In this document: in pieces, positions 13,755 through 27,700 of the stretch
Layout: each line of letters opens with the position of its first letter
How positions within the stretch are numbered: position 1 is the first letter of the stretch
Assembly: GCA_958496175.1 (NCBI GenBank)
Contig: OY292275.1
Coordinates: 59,535,701-59,599,700, forward strand
DNA from: Sisyra terminalis
Taxonomy: Eukaryota > Arthropoda > Insecta > Neuroptera > Sisyridae
Reading direction: 5' to 3'
DNA length: 64,000 nucleotides
Notes under the pieces: generated by a model
Told to the model about the DNA's origin: nothing
Seen by the model: the letters and a program-made list of their open reading frames with translations, nothing else
The model's database searches: none
Position numbers and translations under genes: made by a program

Positions 13755-14979
13755 TTTACAAAAAAATCAAAATTCATAAGAAAATTTAAAGTATGCTAAT
13801 CGAAAGTATACTTCTCTCTGTACATGCTGTAAAAATTTTTTCTAAAACAAACTACGATTAAGGGATGAAATCGACCATCAAAGTGGAAGGAGATATCGTT
13901 ATACTTCATAAAAAAACCGTGGGTTAACCACTGTTGGTTTTTTAAACCATTCGTCAATTTTCAAAAAAAAATTTCAAGTATGCCAATCGAAAGTATACGT
14001 CCATATGTACATGCCTTGCCAATTTTTCCGATAACAAGTTATGTTTAAGGGATGAAATCCCCTATCAGAAAGGAAGACCAAATCATTCTTCGTAAAAAAA
14101 AAGCGGTGGGTTAACCACTGTTGGTTTTTTACGAAAAAATCAAAATTCATAAGAAAATTTTAAGTATGCTAATCGAAAGTATACTTCTCTTTGTACATGC
14201 TGTGAAAATTTTTTCCAAAACAAACTACGATTAAGGGATGAAATCGACCATCAAAGTGGAAGGAGATATCGTTATACTTCATTAAAAAACCGTGGGTTAA
14301 CCACTGTTGATTTTTTAAACGATTCGTCAATTTTCCAAAAAAAATTTCAAGTATGCCAATCGAAAGTATACGTCTATATGTACATGCCCTGCTAATTTTA
14401 CCCAAAACAAATAATGTTTAAGGGATGAAATCCACTATCAAAAAGGAAGACCAAATCATTCTTCGTAAAAAAAAAGCGGTGGGTTAACCACTGTTGGTTT
14501 TTTACGAAAAAATCAAAATTATTAAGAAAATTTTAAGTATGCTAATCGAAAGTATATGTCTCTCTGTACATGCTGTGAAAATTTTTTCCAAAACAAACTA
14601 CGATTAAGGGATGAAATCGACCATCAAAGTGGAAGGAGATATCGTTATACTTCATAAAAAAACCGTGGGTTAACCACTGTTGGTTTTTTAAACCATTCGT
14701 CAATTTTCAAAAAAAAATTTCAAGTATGCCAATCAAAAGTATACGTCCAAATGTACAAGCCCTGCCAATTTTTACCAAAACAAATTATGTTTAAGGGATG
14801 AAATCCACTATCAAAAAGGAAGACCAAATCATTCCTCGTCAAAAAAAAAGCGGTGGGTTAACCACTGTTGGTTTTTTACAAAAAAATCAAAATTCATAAG
14901 AAAATTTAAAGTATGCTAATCGAAAGTATACTTCTCTCTGTACATGCTGTAAAAATTTTTTCTAAAACAAACTACGATT

Positions 14980-17900
14980 AAGGGATGAAATCGACCATCA
15001 AAGTGGAAGGAGATATCGTTATACTTCATAAAAAAACCGTGGGTTAACCACTGTTGGTTTTTTAAACCATTCGTCAATTTTCAAAAAAAAATTTCAAGTA
15101 TGCCAATCGAAAGTATACGTCCATATGTACATGCCTTGCCAATTTTTCCGATAACAAGTTATGTTTAAGGGATGAAATCCCCTATCAGAAAGGAAGACCA
15201 AATCATTCTTCGTAAAAAAAAAGCGGTGGGTTAACCACTGTTGGTTTTTTACGAAAAAATCAAAATTCATAAGAAAATTTTAAGTATGCTAATCGAAAGT
15301 ATACTTCTCTTTGTACATGCTGTGAAAATTTTTTCCAAAACAAACTACGATTAAGGGATGAAATCGACCATCAAAGTGGAAGGAGATATCGTTATACTTC
15401 ATTAAAAAACCGTGGGTTAACCACTGTTGATTTTTTAAACGATTCGTCAATTTTCCAAAAAAAATTTCAAGTATGCCAATCGAAAGTATACGTCTATATG
15501 TACATGCCCTGCTAATTTTACCCAAAACAAATAATGTTTAAGGGATGAAATCCACTATCAAAAAGGAAGACCAAATCATTCTTCGTAAAAAAAAAGCGGT
15601 GGGTTAACCACTGTTGGTTTTTTACAAAAAAATCAAAATTCATAAGAAAATTTAAAGTATGCTAATCGAAAGTATACTTCTCTCTGTACATGCTGTGAAA
15701 ATTTTTTCTAAAACAAACTACGATTAAGGGATGAAATCGACCATCAAAGTGGAAGGAGATATCGTTATACTTCATAAAAAAACCGTGGCTTAACCACTGT
15801 TGGTTTTTTACGAAATAATCAAAATTCATAAGAAAATTTTAAGTATGCTAATCGGAAGTATATGTCTCTCTGTACATGCTGTGAAAATTTTTTCCAAAAC
15901 AAACTACGATTAAGGGATGAAATCGACCATCAAAGTGGAAGGAGATATCGTTATACTTCATAAAAAAACCGTGGGTTAACCACTGATGGTTTTTTAAACC
16001 ATTCGTCAATTTTCAAAAAAAAATTTCAAGTATGCCAATCAAAAGTATACGTCCATATGTACAAGCCCTGCCAATTTTTACCAAAACAAATTATGTTTAA
16101 GGGATGAAATCCACTATCAAAAAGGAAGACCAAATCATTCCTCGTCAAAAAAAAAGCGGTGGGTTAACCACTGTTGGTTTTTTACAAAAAAATCAAAATT
16201 CATAAGAAAATTTAAAGTATGCTAATCGAAAGTATACTTCTCTCTGTACATGCTGTAAAAAATTTTTCTAAAACAAACTACGATTAAGGGATGAAATCGA
16301 CCATCAAAGTGGAAGGAGATATCGTTATACTTCATAAAAAAACCGTAAGTTAACCACTGTTGGTTTTTTAAACCATTCGTCAATTTTCAAAAAAAAATTT
16401 CAAGTATGCCAATCGAAAGTATACGTCCATATGTACATGCCCTGCCAATTTTTCCCAAAACAAATTATGTTTAAGGGATGAAATCCACTATCAAAAAGGA
16501 AGACCAAATCATTCTTCGTCAAAAAAAAAGCGGTGGGTTAACCACTGTTGGTTTTTTACGAAAAAATCAAAATTATTAAGAAAATTTTAAGTATGCTAAT
16601 CGAAAGTATATGTCTCTCTGTACATGCTGTGAAAATTTTTTCCAAAACAAACTACGATTAAGGGATGAAATCGACCATCAAAGTGGAAGGAGATATCGTT
16701 ATACTTCATAAAAAAACCGTGGGTTAACCACTGATGGTTTTTTAAACCATTCGTCAATTTTCAAAAAAAAATTTCAAGTATGCCAATCAAAAGTATACGT
16801 CCATATGTACAAGCCCTGCCAATTTTTACCAAAACAAATTATGTTTAAGGGATGAAATCCACTATCAAAAAGGAAGACCAAATCATTCTTCGTCAAAAAA
16901 AAAGCGGTGGGTTAACCACTGTTGGTTTTTTACGAAAAAATCAAAATTCATAAGAAAATTTAAAGTATGCTAATCGAAAGTATATGTCTCTCTGTACATG
17001 CTGTGAAAATTTTTTCTAAAACAAACTACGATTAAGGGATGAAATCGACCATCAAAGTGGAAGGAGATATCGTTATACTTCATAAAAAAACCGTGGCTTA
17101 ACCACTGTTGGTTTTTAAACCATTCGTCAATTTTCAAAAAAAAATTTCAAGTATGCCAATCGAAAGTATAAGTGCATATGTTCATGCCTTGCCTATTTTT
17201 CCCAAAACAATATATGTTTAAGGGATGAAATCCCCTATCAAAAAGGAAGACCAAATCATTCTTCGTAAAAAAAAAAGCGGTGGGTTAACCACTGTTGGTT
17301 TTTTACGAAATAATCAAAATTCATAAAAAAATTTTAAGTATGCCAATCGAAAGTATACGTCCATATGTACATGCTGTGAAAATTTTTTCCAAAACAAACC
17401 ACGATTAAGGGATGAAATAGATCATCAAAGTGGAAGGAGATATCGTTATACTTCTTAAAAAAACCGTGGGTAAACTACTATTGATTTTTTAAACGATTCG
17501 TCAATTTTCAAAAAAAAATTTCAAGTATGCCAATCGAAAGTATACGTCCATATGTACATGCCCTGCCAATTTTTCCCAAAACAAATTATGTTTAAGGGAT
17601 GAAATCCACTATCAAAAAGGAAGACCAAATCATTCTTCGTCAAAAAAAAAGCGGTGGGTTAACCACTGTTGGTTTTTTACAAAAAAATCAAAATTCATAA
17701 AAAAATTTTAAGTATGCTAATCGAAAGTATATATCTCTCTGTACATGCTGTGAAATTTTTTTCCAAAACAAACCACGATTAAGGGATGAAATCGACCATC
17801 AAAGTGGAAGGAGATATCGTTATACTTCATAAAAAAACCGTGGCTTAACCACTGTTGGTTTTTTAAACGATTCGTCAATTTTCAAAAAAAAATTTCAAGT

Positions 17901-20900
17901 ATGCCAATCGAAAGTATACGTCCATATGTACATGCCCTGCCAATTTTTCCCAAAACAAATTATGTTTAAGGGATGAAATCCACTATCAAAAAGGAAGACC
18001 AAATCATTCTTCGTCAAAAAAAAAGCGGTGGGTTAACCACTGTTGGTTTTTAACGAAAAAATCAAAATTCATAAGAAAATTTAAAGTATGCTAATCGAAA
18101 GTATACTTCTCTCTGTACATGCTGTGAAAATTTTTTCCAAAACAAACTACGATTAAGGGATGAAATCGACCATCAAAGTGGAAGGAGATATCGTTATACT
18201 TCATAAAAAAACCGTGGCTTAACCACTGTTGGTTTTTTACGAAATAATCAAAATTCATAAGAAAATTTTAAGTATGCTAATCGGAAGTATATGTCTCTCT
18301 GTACATGCTGTGAAAATTTTTTCCAAAACAAACTACGATTAAGGGATGAAATCGACCATCAAAGTGGAAGGAGATATCGTTATACTTCATAAAAAAACCG
18401 TGGGTTAACCACTGTTGGTTTTTTAAACCATTCGTCAATTTTCAAAAAAAAATTTCAAGTATGCCAATCGAAAGTATACGTCCATATGTACATGCCCTGC
18501 CAATTTTTCCCAAAACAAATTATGTTTAAGGGATGAAATCCACTATCAAAAAGGAAGACCAAATCATTCTTCGTCAAAAAAAAAGCGGTGGGTTAACCAC
18601 TGTTGGTTTTTTACGAAAAAATCAAAATTATTAAGAAAATTTTAAGTATGCTAATCGAAAGTATATGTCTCTCTGTACATGCTGTGAAAATTTTTTCCAA
18701 AACAAACTACGATTAAGGGATGAAATCGACCATCAAAGTGGAAGGAGATATCGTTATACTTCATAAAAAAACCGTGGGTTAACCACTGTTGGTTTTTTAA
18801 ACCATTCGTCAATTTTCAAAAAAAAATTTCAAGTATGCCAATCAAAAGTATACGTCCATATGTACAAGCCCTGCCAATTTTTACCAAAACAAATTATGTT
18901 TAAGGGATGAAATCCACTATCAGAAAGGAAGACCAAATCATTCTTCGTAAAAAAAAAGCGGTGGGTTAACCACTGTTGGTTTTTTACGAAAAAATCAAAA
19001 TTCATAAGAAAATTTTAAGTATGCTAATCGAAAGTATACTTCTCTTTGTACATGCTGAGAAATTTTTTTCCAAAACAACTACGATTAAGGGATGAAATCG
19101 ACCACCAAAGTGGAAGGAGATATCGTTATTCTTCATAAAAAAACCGTGGCTTAACCACTTTGGTTTTTTAAACCATTCGTCAATTTTCAAAAAAAAATTT
19201 CAAGTTAGCCAATCAAAAGTATACGTCCATATGTACATGCCCTGCCAATTTTTCCCAAAACAATATATGTTTAAGGGATGAAATCCCCTATCAAAAAGGA
19301 AGACCAAATCATTCTTCGTAAAAAAAAAAGCGGTGGGTTAACCACTGTTGGTTTTTTACGAAATAATCAAAATTCATAAAAAAAATTAAAGTATGCTAAT
19401 CGAAAGTATACTTCTCTCTGTACATGCTGTGAAAATTTTTTTCAAAACAAACCACGATTAAGGGATGAAATCGATCATCAAAGTGGAAGGAGATATCGTT
19501 ATACTTCATAAAAAAACCGTGGGTTAACCACTGTTGATTTTTTAAACGATTCGTCAATTTTCAAAAAAAAAAATTCAAGTATGCCAATCAAAATTATACG
19601 TCCATATGTACATGCCCTGCCAATTTTTCCCAAAACAAATTATGTTTAAGGGATGAAATCCACTATCAAAAATGAAGACCAAATCATTCTTCGTCAAAAA
19701 AAAAGCGGTGGGTTAACCACTGTTGGTTTTTTACGAAAAAATCAAAATTCATAAGAAAATTTAAAGTATGCTAATCGAAAGTATACTTCTCTCTGTACAT
19801 GCTGAGAAATTTTTTTCCAAAACAACTACGATTAAGGGATGAAATCGACCATCAAAGTGGAAGGAGATATCGTTATACTTCATAAAAAAACCGTGGCTTA
19901 ACCACTTTGGTTTTTTAACCCATTCGTTAATTTTCAAAAAAAAATTTCAAGTATGCCAATCGAAAGTATACGTCCATATGTACATGCCCTGCCAATTTTT
20001 CCCAAAACAATATATGTTTAAGGGATGAAATCCACTATCAAAAAGAAGACCAAATCATTCTTCGTCAAAAAAAAAGCGGTGGGTTAACCACTGTTGGTTT
20101 TTTACGAAATAATCAAAATTCATAAAAAAAATTTAAGTATGCTGATCGAAAGTATACTTCTCTCTGTACATGCTGTGAAAATTTTTTCCAAAACAAACTA
20201 CGATTAAGGGATGAAATCGACCATCAAAGTGGAAGGAGATATCGTTATACTTCATAAAAAAACCGTGGGTTAACCACTGTTGATTTTTTAAACGATTCGT
20301 CAATTTTCAAAAAAAAATTTCTAGTAAGCCAATCAAAAGTATACGTCCATATGTACAGGCCCTGCCAATTTTTCCCAAAACAAATTATGTTTAAGGGATG
20401 AAATCCACTATCAAAAAGAAGACCAAATCATTCTTCGTCAAAAAAAAAGCGGTGGGTTAACCACTGTTGGTTTTTTACGAAATAATCAAAATTCATAAAA
20501 AAAATTTAAGTATGCTAATCAAAAGTATACTTCTCTCTGTACATGCTGTGAAAATGTTTTCCAAAACAAACCACGATTAAGGGATGAAATCGATCATCAA
20601 AGTGGAAGGAGATATCGTTATACTTCATAAAAAAACCGGGGGTTAACCACTGTTGCATTTTTAAACGATTCATCAATTTTCAAAAAAAAATTTCAAGTAT
20701 GCCAATCGATAGTATACGTCCATATGTACATGCCCTGCCAATTTTTCCCAAAACAAATTATGTTTAAGGGACGAAATCCACTATCAAAAAGGAAGACCAA
20801 ATCATTCTTCGTCAAAAATAAAGCGGTGGGTTAACCACTGTTGGTTTTTTACGAAAAAATCAAAATTCATAAGAAAATTTAAAGTATGCTAATCGAAAGT

Positions 20901-21775
20901 ATACTTCTCTCTGTACATGCTGTGAAAATTTTTTTCAAAACAAACCACGATTAAGGGATGAAATAGATCATCAAAGTGGAAGGAGATATCGTTATATTTC
21001 ATAAAAAAACCGTGGGTTAACCACTGTTGATTTTTTAAACGATTCGTCAATTTTCAAAAAAAAATTTCAAGTATGCCAATCGATAGTATACGTCCATATG
21101 TACATGCCCTGCCAATTTTTCCCAAAACAAATTATGTTTAAGGGATGAAATCCACTATCAAAAAGAAGACCAAATCATTCTTCGTCAAAAAAAAAGCGGT
21201 GGGTTAACCACTGTTGGTTTTTTACGAAATAATCAAAATTCATAAAAAAAATTTAAGTATGCTAATCAAAAGTATACTTCTCTCTGTACATGTTGTGAAA
21301 ATTTTTTCCAAAACAAACCACGATTAAGGGATGAAATCGATCATCAAAGTGGAAGGAGATATCGTTATTCTTCATAAAAAAACCGTGGCTTAACCACTTT
21401 GGTTTTTTAAACCATTCGTCAATTTTCAAAAAAAAATTTCAAGTAAGCCAATCAAAAGTATACGTCCATATGTACATGCCCTGCCAATTTTTCCCAAAAC
21501 AATATATGTTTAAGGGATGAAATCCCCTATCAAAAAGGAAGACCAAATCATTCTTCGTAAAAAAAAAGCGGTGGGTTAACCACTGTTGGTTTTTTACGAA
21601 AAAATCAAAATTCATAAGAAAATTTTGAGTATGCCAATCGAAAGTATACTTCCCTCTGTACATGCTGTGAAAATTTTTTCCAAAACAAACCACGATTAAG
21701 GGATGAAATCGACCATCAAAGTGGAAGGAGATATCGTTATACTTCATAAAAAAACCGTGGGTTAACCACTGTTGG
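14980..21775 (+). repeat. First copy of a ~7-kb tandem segmental duplication inside the satellite
   Basis: Private variants match the segment at about 21,700-29,053 in the same order. Examples are TTTTTCCGATAACAAG (15,145/21,863), CACTGATGG (15,980/23,072), GGGTAAACTACTATTG (17,469/24,561), the 62-codon frame at 19,002/26,094, GCTGATCGAAAG (20,141/27,793) and ACTGTTGCATTTTT (20,649/28,301). The shift steps from 6718 to 7092 to 7652 to 7278, that is by +374, +560 and -374 bp, all whole numbers of monomers. Confidence 0.85.
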
Positions 21776-24700
21776 TTTTTTAAACCATTCGTCAATTTTC
21801 AAAAAAAAATTTCAAGTATGCCAATCGAAAGTATACGTCCATATGTACATGCCTTGCCAATTTTTCCGATAACAAGTTATGTTTAAGGGATGAAATCCCC
21901 TATCAGAAAGGAAGACCAAATCATTCTTCGTAAAAAAAAAGCGGTGGGTTAACCACTGTTGGTTTTTTACGAAAAAATCAAAATTCATAAGAAAATTTTA
22001 AGTATGCTAATCGAAAGTATACTTCTCTTTGTACATGCTGTGAAAATTTTTTCCAAAACAAACTACGATTAAGGGATGAAATCGACCATCAAAGTGGAAG
22101 GAGATATCGTTATACTTCATTAAAAAACCGTGGGTTAACCACTGTTGATTTTTTAAACGATTCGTCAATTTTCCAAAAAAAATTTCAAGTATGCCAATCG
22201 AAAGTATACGTCTATATGTACATGCCCTGCTAATTTTACCCAAAACAAATAATGTTTAAGGGATGAAATCCACTATCAAAAAGGAAGACCAAATCATTCT
22301 TCGTAAAAAAAAAGCGGTGGGTTAACCACTGTTGGTTTTTTACAAAAAAATCAAAATTCATAAGAAAATTTAAAGTATGCTAATCGAAAGTATACTTCTC
22401 TCTGTACATGCTGTGAAAATTTTTTCTAAAACAAACTACGATTAAGGGATGAAATCGACCATCAAAGTGGAAGGAGATATCGTTATACTTCATAAAAAAA
22501 CCGTGGCTTAACCACTGTTGGTTTTTTACGAAATAATCAAAATTCATAAGAAAATTTTAAGTATGCTAATCGGAAGTATATGTCTCTCTGTACATGCTGT
22601 GAAAATTTTTTCCAAAACAAACTACGATTAAGGGATGAAATCGACCATCAAAGTGGAAGGAGATATCGTTATACTTCATAAAAAAACCGTGGGTTAACCA
22701 CTGTTGGTTTTTTAAACCATTCGTCAATTTTCAAAAAAAAAATTCAAGTATGCCAATCGAAAGTATACGTCCATATGTACATGCCCTGCCAATTTTTCCC
22801 AAAACAAATTATGTTTAAGGGATGAAATCCACTATCAAAAAGGAAGACCAAATCATTCTTCGTCAAAAAAAAAGCGGTGGGTTAACCACTGTTGGTTTTT
22901 TACGAAAAAATCAAAATTATTAAGAAAATTTTAAGTATGCTAATCGAAAGTATATGTCTCTCTGTACATGCTGTGAAAATTTTTTCCAAAACAAACTACG
23001 ATTAAGGGATGAAATCGACCATCAAAGTGGAAGGAGATATCGTTATACTTCATAAAAAAACCGTGGGTTAACCACTGATGGTTTTTTAAACCATTCGTCA
23101 ATTTTCAAAAAAAAATTTCAAGTATGCCAATCAAAAGTATACGTCCATATGTACAAGCCCTGCCAATTTTTACCAAAACAAATTATGTTTAAGGGATGAA
23201 ATCCACTATCAAAAAGGAAGACCAAATCATTCCTCGTCAAAAAAAAAGCGGTGGGTTAACCACTGTTGGTTTTTTACAAAAAAATCAAAATTCATAAGAA
23301 AATTTAAAGTATGCTAATCGAAAGTATACTTCTCTCTGTACATGCTGTAAAAATTTTTTCTAAAACAAACTACGATTAAGGGATGAAATCGACCATCAAA
23401 GTGGAAGGAGATATCGTTATACTTCATAAAAAAACCGTAAGTTAACCACTGTTGGTTTTTTAAACCATTCGTCAATTTTCAAAAAAAAATTTCAAGTATG
23501 CCAATCGAAAGTATACGTCCATATGTACATGCCCTGCCAATTTTTCCCAAAACAAATTATGTTTAAGGGATGAAATCCACTATCAAAAAGGAAGACCAAA
23601 TCATTCTTCGTCAAAAAAAAAGCGGTGGGTTAACCACTGTTGGTTTTTTACGAAAAAATCAAAATTATTAAGAAAATTTTAAGTATGCTAATCGAAAGTA
23701 TATGTCTCTCTGTACATGCTGTGAAAATTTTTTCCAAAACAAACTACGATTAAGGGATGAAATCGACCATCAAAGTGGAAGGAGATATCGTTATACTTCA
23801 TAAAAAAACCGTGGGTTAACCACTGATGGTTTTTTAAACCATTCGTCAATTTTCAAAAAAAAATTTCAAGTATGCCAATCAAAAGTATACGTCCATATGT
23901 ACAAGCCCTGCCAATTTTTACCAAAACAAATTATGTTTAAGGGATGAAATCCACTATCAAAAAGGAAGACCAAATCATTCTTCGTCAAAAAAAAAGCGGT
24001 GGGTTAACCACTGTTGGTTTTTTACGAAAAAATCAAAATTCATAAGAAAATTTAAAGTATGCTAATCGAAAGTATATGTCTCTCTGTACATGCTGTGAAA
24101 ATTTTTTCTAAAACAAACTACGATTAAGGGATGAAATCGACCATCAAAGTGGAAGGAGATATCGTTATACTTCATAAAAAAACCGTGGCTTAACCACTGT
24201 TGGTTTTTAAACCATTCGTCAATTTTCAAAAAAAAATTTCAAGTATGCCAATCGAAAGTATAAGTGCATATGTTCATGCCTTGCCTATTTTTCCCAAAAC
24301 AATATATGTTTAAGGGATGAAATCCCCTATCAAAAAGGAAGACCAAATCATTCTTCGTAAAAAAAAAAGCGGTGGGTTAACCACTGTTGGTTTTTTACGA
24401 AATAATCAAAATTCATAAAAAAATTTTAAGTATGCCAATCGAAAGTATACGTCCATATGTACATGCTGTGAAAATTTTTTCCAAAACAAACCACGATTAA
24501 GGGATGAAATAGATCATCAAAGTGGAAGGAGATATCGTTATACTTCTTAAAAAAACCGTGGGTAAACTACTATTGATTTTTTAAACGATTCGTCAATTTT
24601 CAAAAAAAAATTTCAAGTATGCCAATCGAAAGTATACGTCCATATGTACATGCCCTGCCAATTTTTCCCAAAACAAATTATGTTTAAGGGATGAAATCCA

Positions 24701-27700
24701 CTATCAAAAAGGAAGACCAAATCATTCTTCGTCAAAAAAAAAGCGGTGGGTTAACCACTGTTGGTTTTTTACAAAAAAATCAAAATTCATAAAAAAATTT
24801 TAAGTATGCTAATCGAAAGTATATATCTCTCTGTACATGCTGTGAAATTTTTTTCCAAAACAAACCACGATTAAGGGATGAAATCGACCATCAAAGTGGA
24901 AGGAGATATCGTTATACTTCATAAAAAAACCGTGGCTTAACCACTGTTGGTTTTTTAAACGATTCGTCAATTTTCAAAAAAAAATTTCAAGTATGCCAAT
25001 CGAAAGTATACGTCCATATGTACATGCCCTGCCAATTTTTCCCAAAACAAATTATGTTTAAGGGATGAAATCCACTATCAAAAAGGAAGACCAAATCATT
25101 CTTCGTCAAAAAAAAAGCGGTGGGTTAACCACTGTTGGTTTTTAACGAAAAAATCAAAATTCATAAGAAAATTTAAAGTATGCTAATCGAAAGTATACTT
25201 CTCTCTGTACATGCTGTGAAAATTTTTTCCAAAACAAACTACGATTAAGGGATGAAATCGACCATCAAAGTGGAAGGAGATATCGTTATACTTCATAAAA
25301 AAACCGTGGCTTAACCACTGTTGGTTTTTTACGAAATAATCAAAATTCATAAGAAAATTTTAAGTATGCTAATCGGAAGTATATGTCTCTCTGTACATGC
25401 TGTGAAAATTTTTTCCAAAACAAACTACGATTAAGGGATGAAATCGACCATCAAAGTGGAAGGAGATATCGTTATACTTCATAAAAAAACCGTGGGTTAA
25501 CCACTGTTGGTTTTTTAAACCATTCGTCAATTTTCAAAAAAAAATTTCAAGTATGCCAATCGAAAGTATACGTCCATATGTACATGCCCTGCCAATTTTT
25601 CCCAAAACAAATTATGTTTAAGGGATGAAATCCACTATCAAAAAGGAAGACCAAATCATTCTTCGTCAAAAAAAAAGCGGTGGGTTAACCACTGTTGGTT
25701 TTTTACGAAAAAATCAAAATTATTAAGAAAATTTTAAGTATGCTAATCGAAAGTATATGTCTCTCTGTACATGCTGTGAAAATTTTTTCCAAAACAAACT
25801 ACGATTAAGGGATGAAATCGACCATCAAAGTGGAAGGAGATATCGTTATACTTCATAAAAAAACCGTGGGTTAACCACTGTTGGTTTTTTAAACCATTCG
25901 TCAATTTTCAAAAAAAAATTTCAAGTATGCCAATCAAAAGTATACGTCCATATGTACAAGCCCTGCCAATTTTTACCAAAACAAATTATGTTTAAGGGAT
26001 GAAATCCACTATCAGAAAGGAAGACCAAATCATTCTTCGTAAAAAAAAAGCGGTGGGTTAACCACTGTTGGTTTTTTACGAAAAAATCAAAATTCATAAG
26101 AAAATTTTAAGTATGCTAATCGAAAGTATACTTCTCTTTGTACATGCTGAGAAATTTTTTTCCAAAACAACTACGATTAAGGGATGAAATCGACCACCAA
26201 AGTGGAAGGAGATATCGTTATTCTTCATAAAAAAACCGTGGCTTAACCACTTTGGTTTTTTAAACCATTCGTCAATTTTCAAAAAAAAATTTCAAGTTAG
26301 CCAATCAAAAGTATACGTCCATATGTACATGCCCTGCCAATTTTTCCCAAAACAATATATGTTTAAGGGATGAAATCCCCTATCAAAAAGGAAGACCAAA
26401 TCATTCTTCGTAAAAAAAAAAGCGGTGGGTTAACCACTGCTGGTTTTTTACGAAATAATCAAAATTCATAAAAAAAATTAAAGTATGCTAATCGAAAGTA
26501 TACTTCTCTCTGTACATGCTGTGAAAATTTTTTTCAAAACAAACCACGATTAAGGGATGAAATCGATCATCAAAGTGGAAGGAGATATCGTTATACTTCA
26601 TAAAAAAACCGTGGGTTAACCACTGTTGATTTTTTAAACGATTCGTCAATTTTCAAAAAAAAAAATTCAAGTATGCCAATCAAAATTATACGTCCATATG
26701 TACATGCCCTGCCAATTTTTCCCAAAACAAATTATGTTTAAGGGATGAAATCCACTATCAAAAATGAAGACCAAATCATTCTTCGTCAAAAAAAAAGCGG
26801 TGGGTTAACCACTGTTGGTTTTTTACAAAAAAATCAAAATTCATAAGAAAATTTAAAGTATGCTAATCGAAAGTATACTTCTCTCTGTACATGCAGTAAA
26901 AATTTTTTCTAAAACAAACTACGATTAAGGGATGAAATCGACCATCAAAGTGGAAGGAGATATCGTTATACTTCATAAAAAAACCGTGGGTTAACCACTG
27001 TTGGTTTTTTAAACCATTCGTCAATTTTCAAAAAAAAATTTCAAGTATGCCAATCGAAAGTATACGTCCATATGTACATGCCTTGCCAATTTTTCCCATA
27101 ACAAGTTATGTTTAAGGGATGAAATCCCCTATCAGAAAGGAAGACCAAATCATTCTTCGTAAAAAAAAAGCGGTGGGTTAACCACTGTTGGTTTTTTACT
27201 AAAAAATCAAACTTCATAAGAAAATTTCAAGTATGCCAATCGAAAGAATACGTCCATATGTACATGCCCTGCCAATTTTTCCCAAAACAATATATGTTTA
27301 AGGGATGAAATCCCCTATCAAAAAGGAAGACCAAATCATTCTTCGTAAAAAAAAAAGCGGTGGGTTAACCACTGTTGGTTTTTTACGAAATAATCAAAAT
27401 TCATAAAAAAAATTAAAGTATGCTAATCGAAAGTATACTTCTCTCTGTACATGCTGAGAAATTTTTTTCCAAAACAACTACGATTAAGGGATGAAATCGA
27501 CCACCAAAGTGGAAGGAGATATCGTTATACTTCATAAAAAAACCGTGGCTTAACCACTTTGGTTTTTTAAACCATTCGTCAATTTTCAAAAAAAAATTTC
27601 AAGTAAGCCAATCAAAAGTATACGTCCATATGTACATGCCCTGCCAATTTTTCCCAAAACAATATATGTTTAAGGGATGAAATCCACTATCAAAAAGAAG

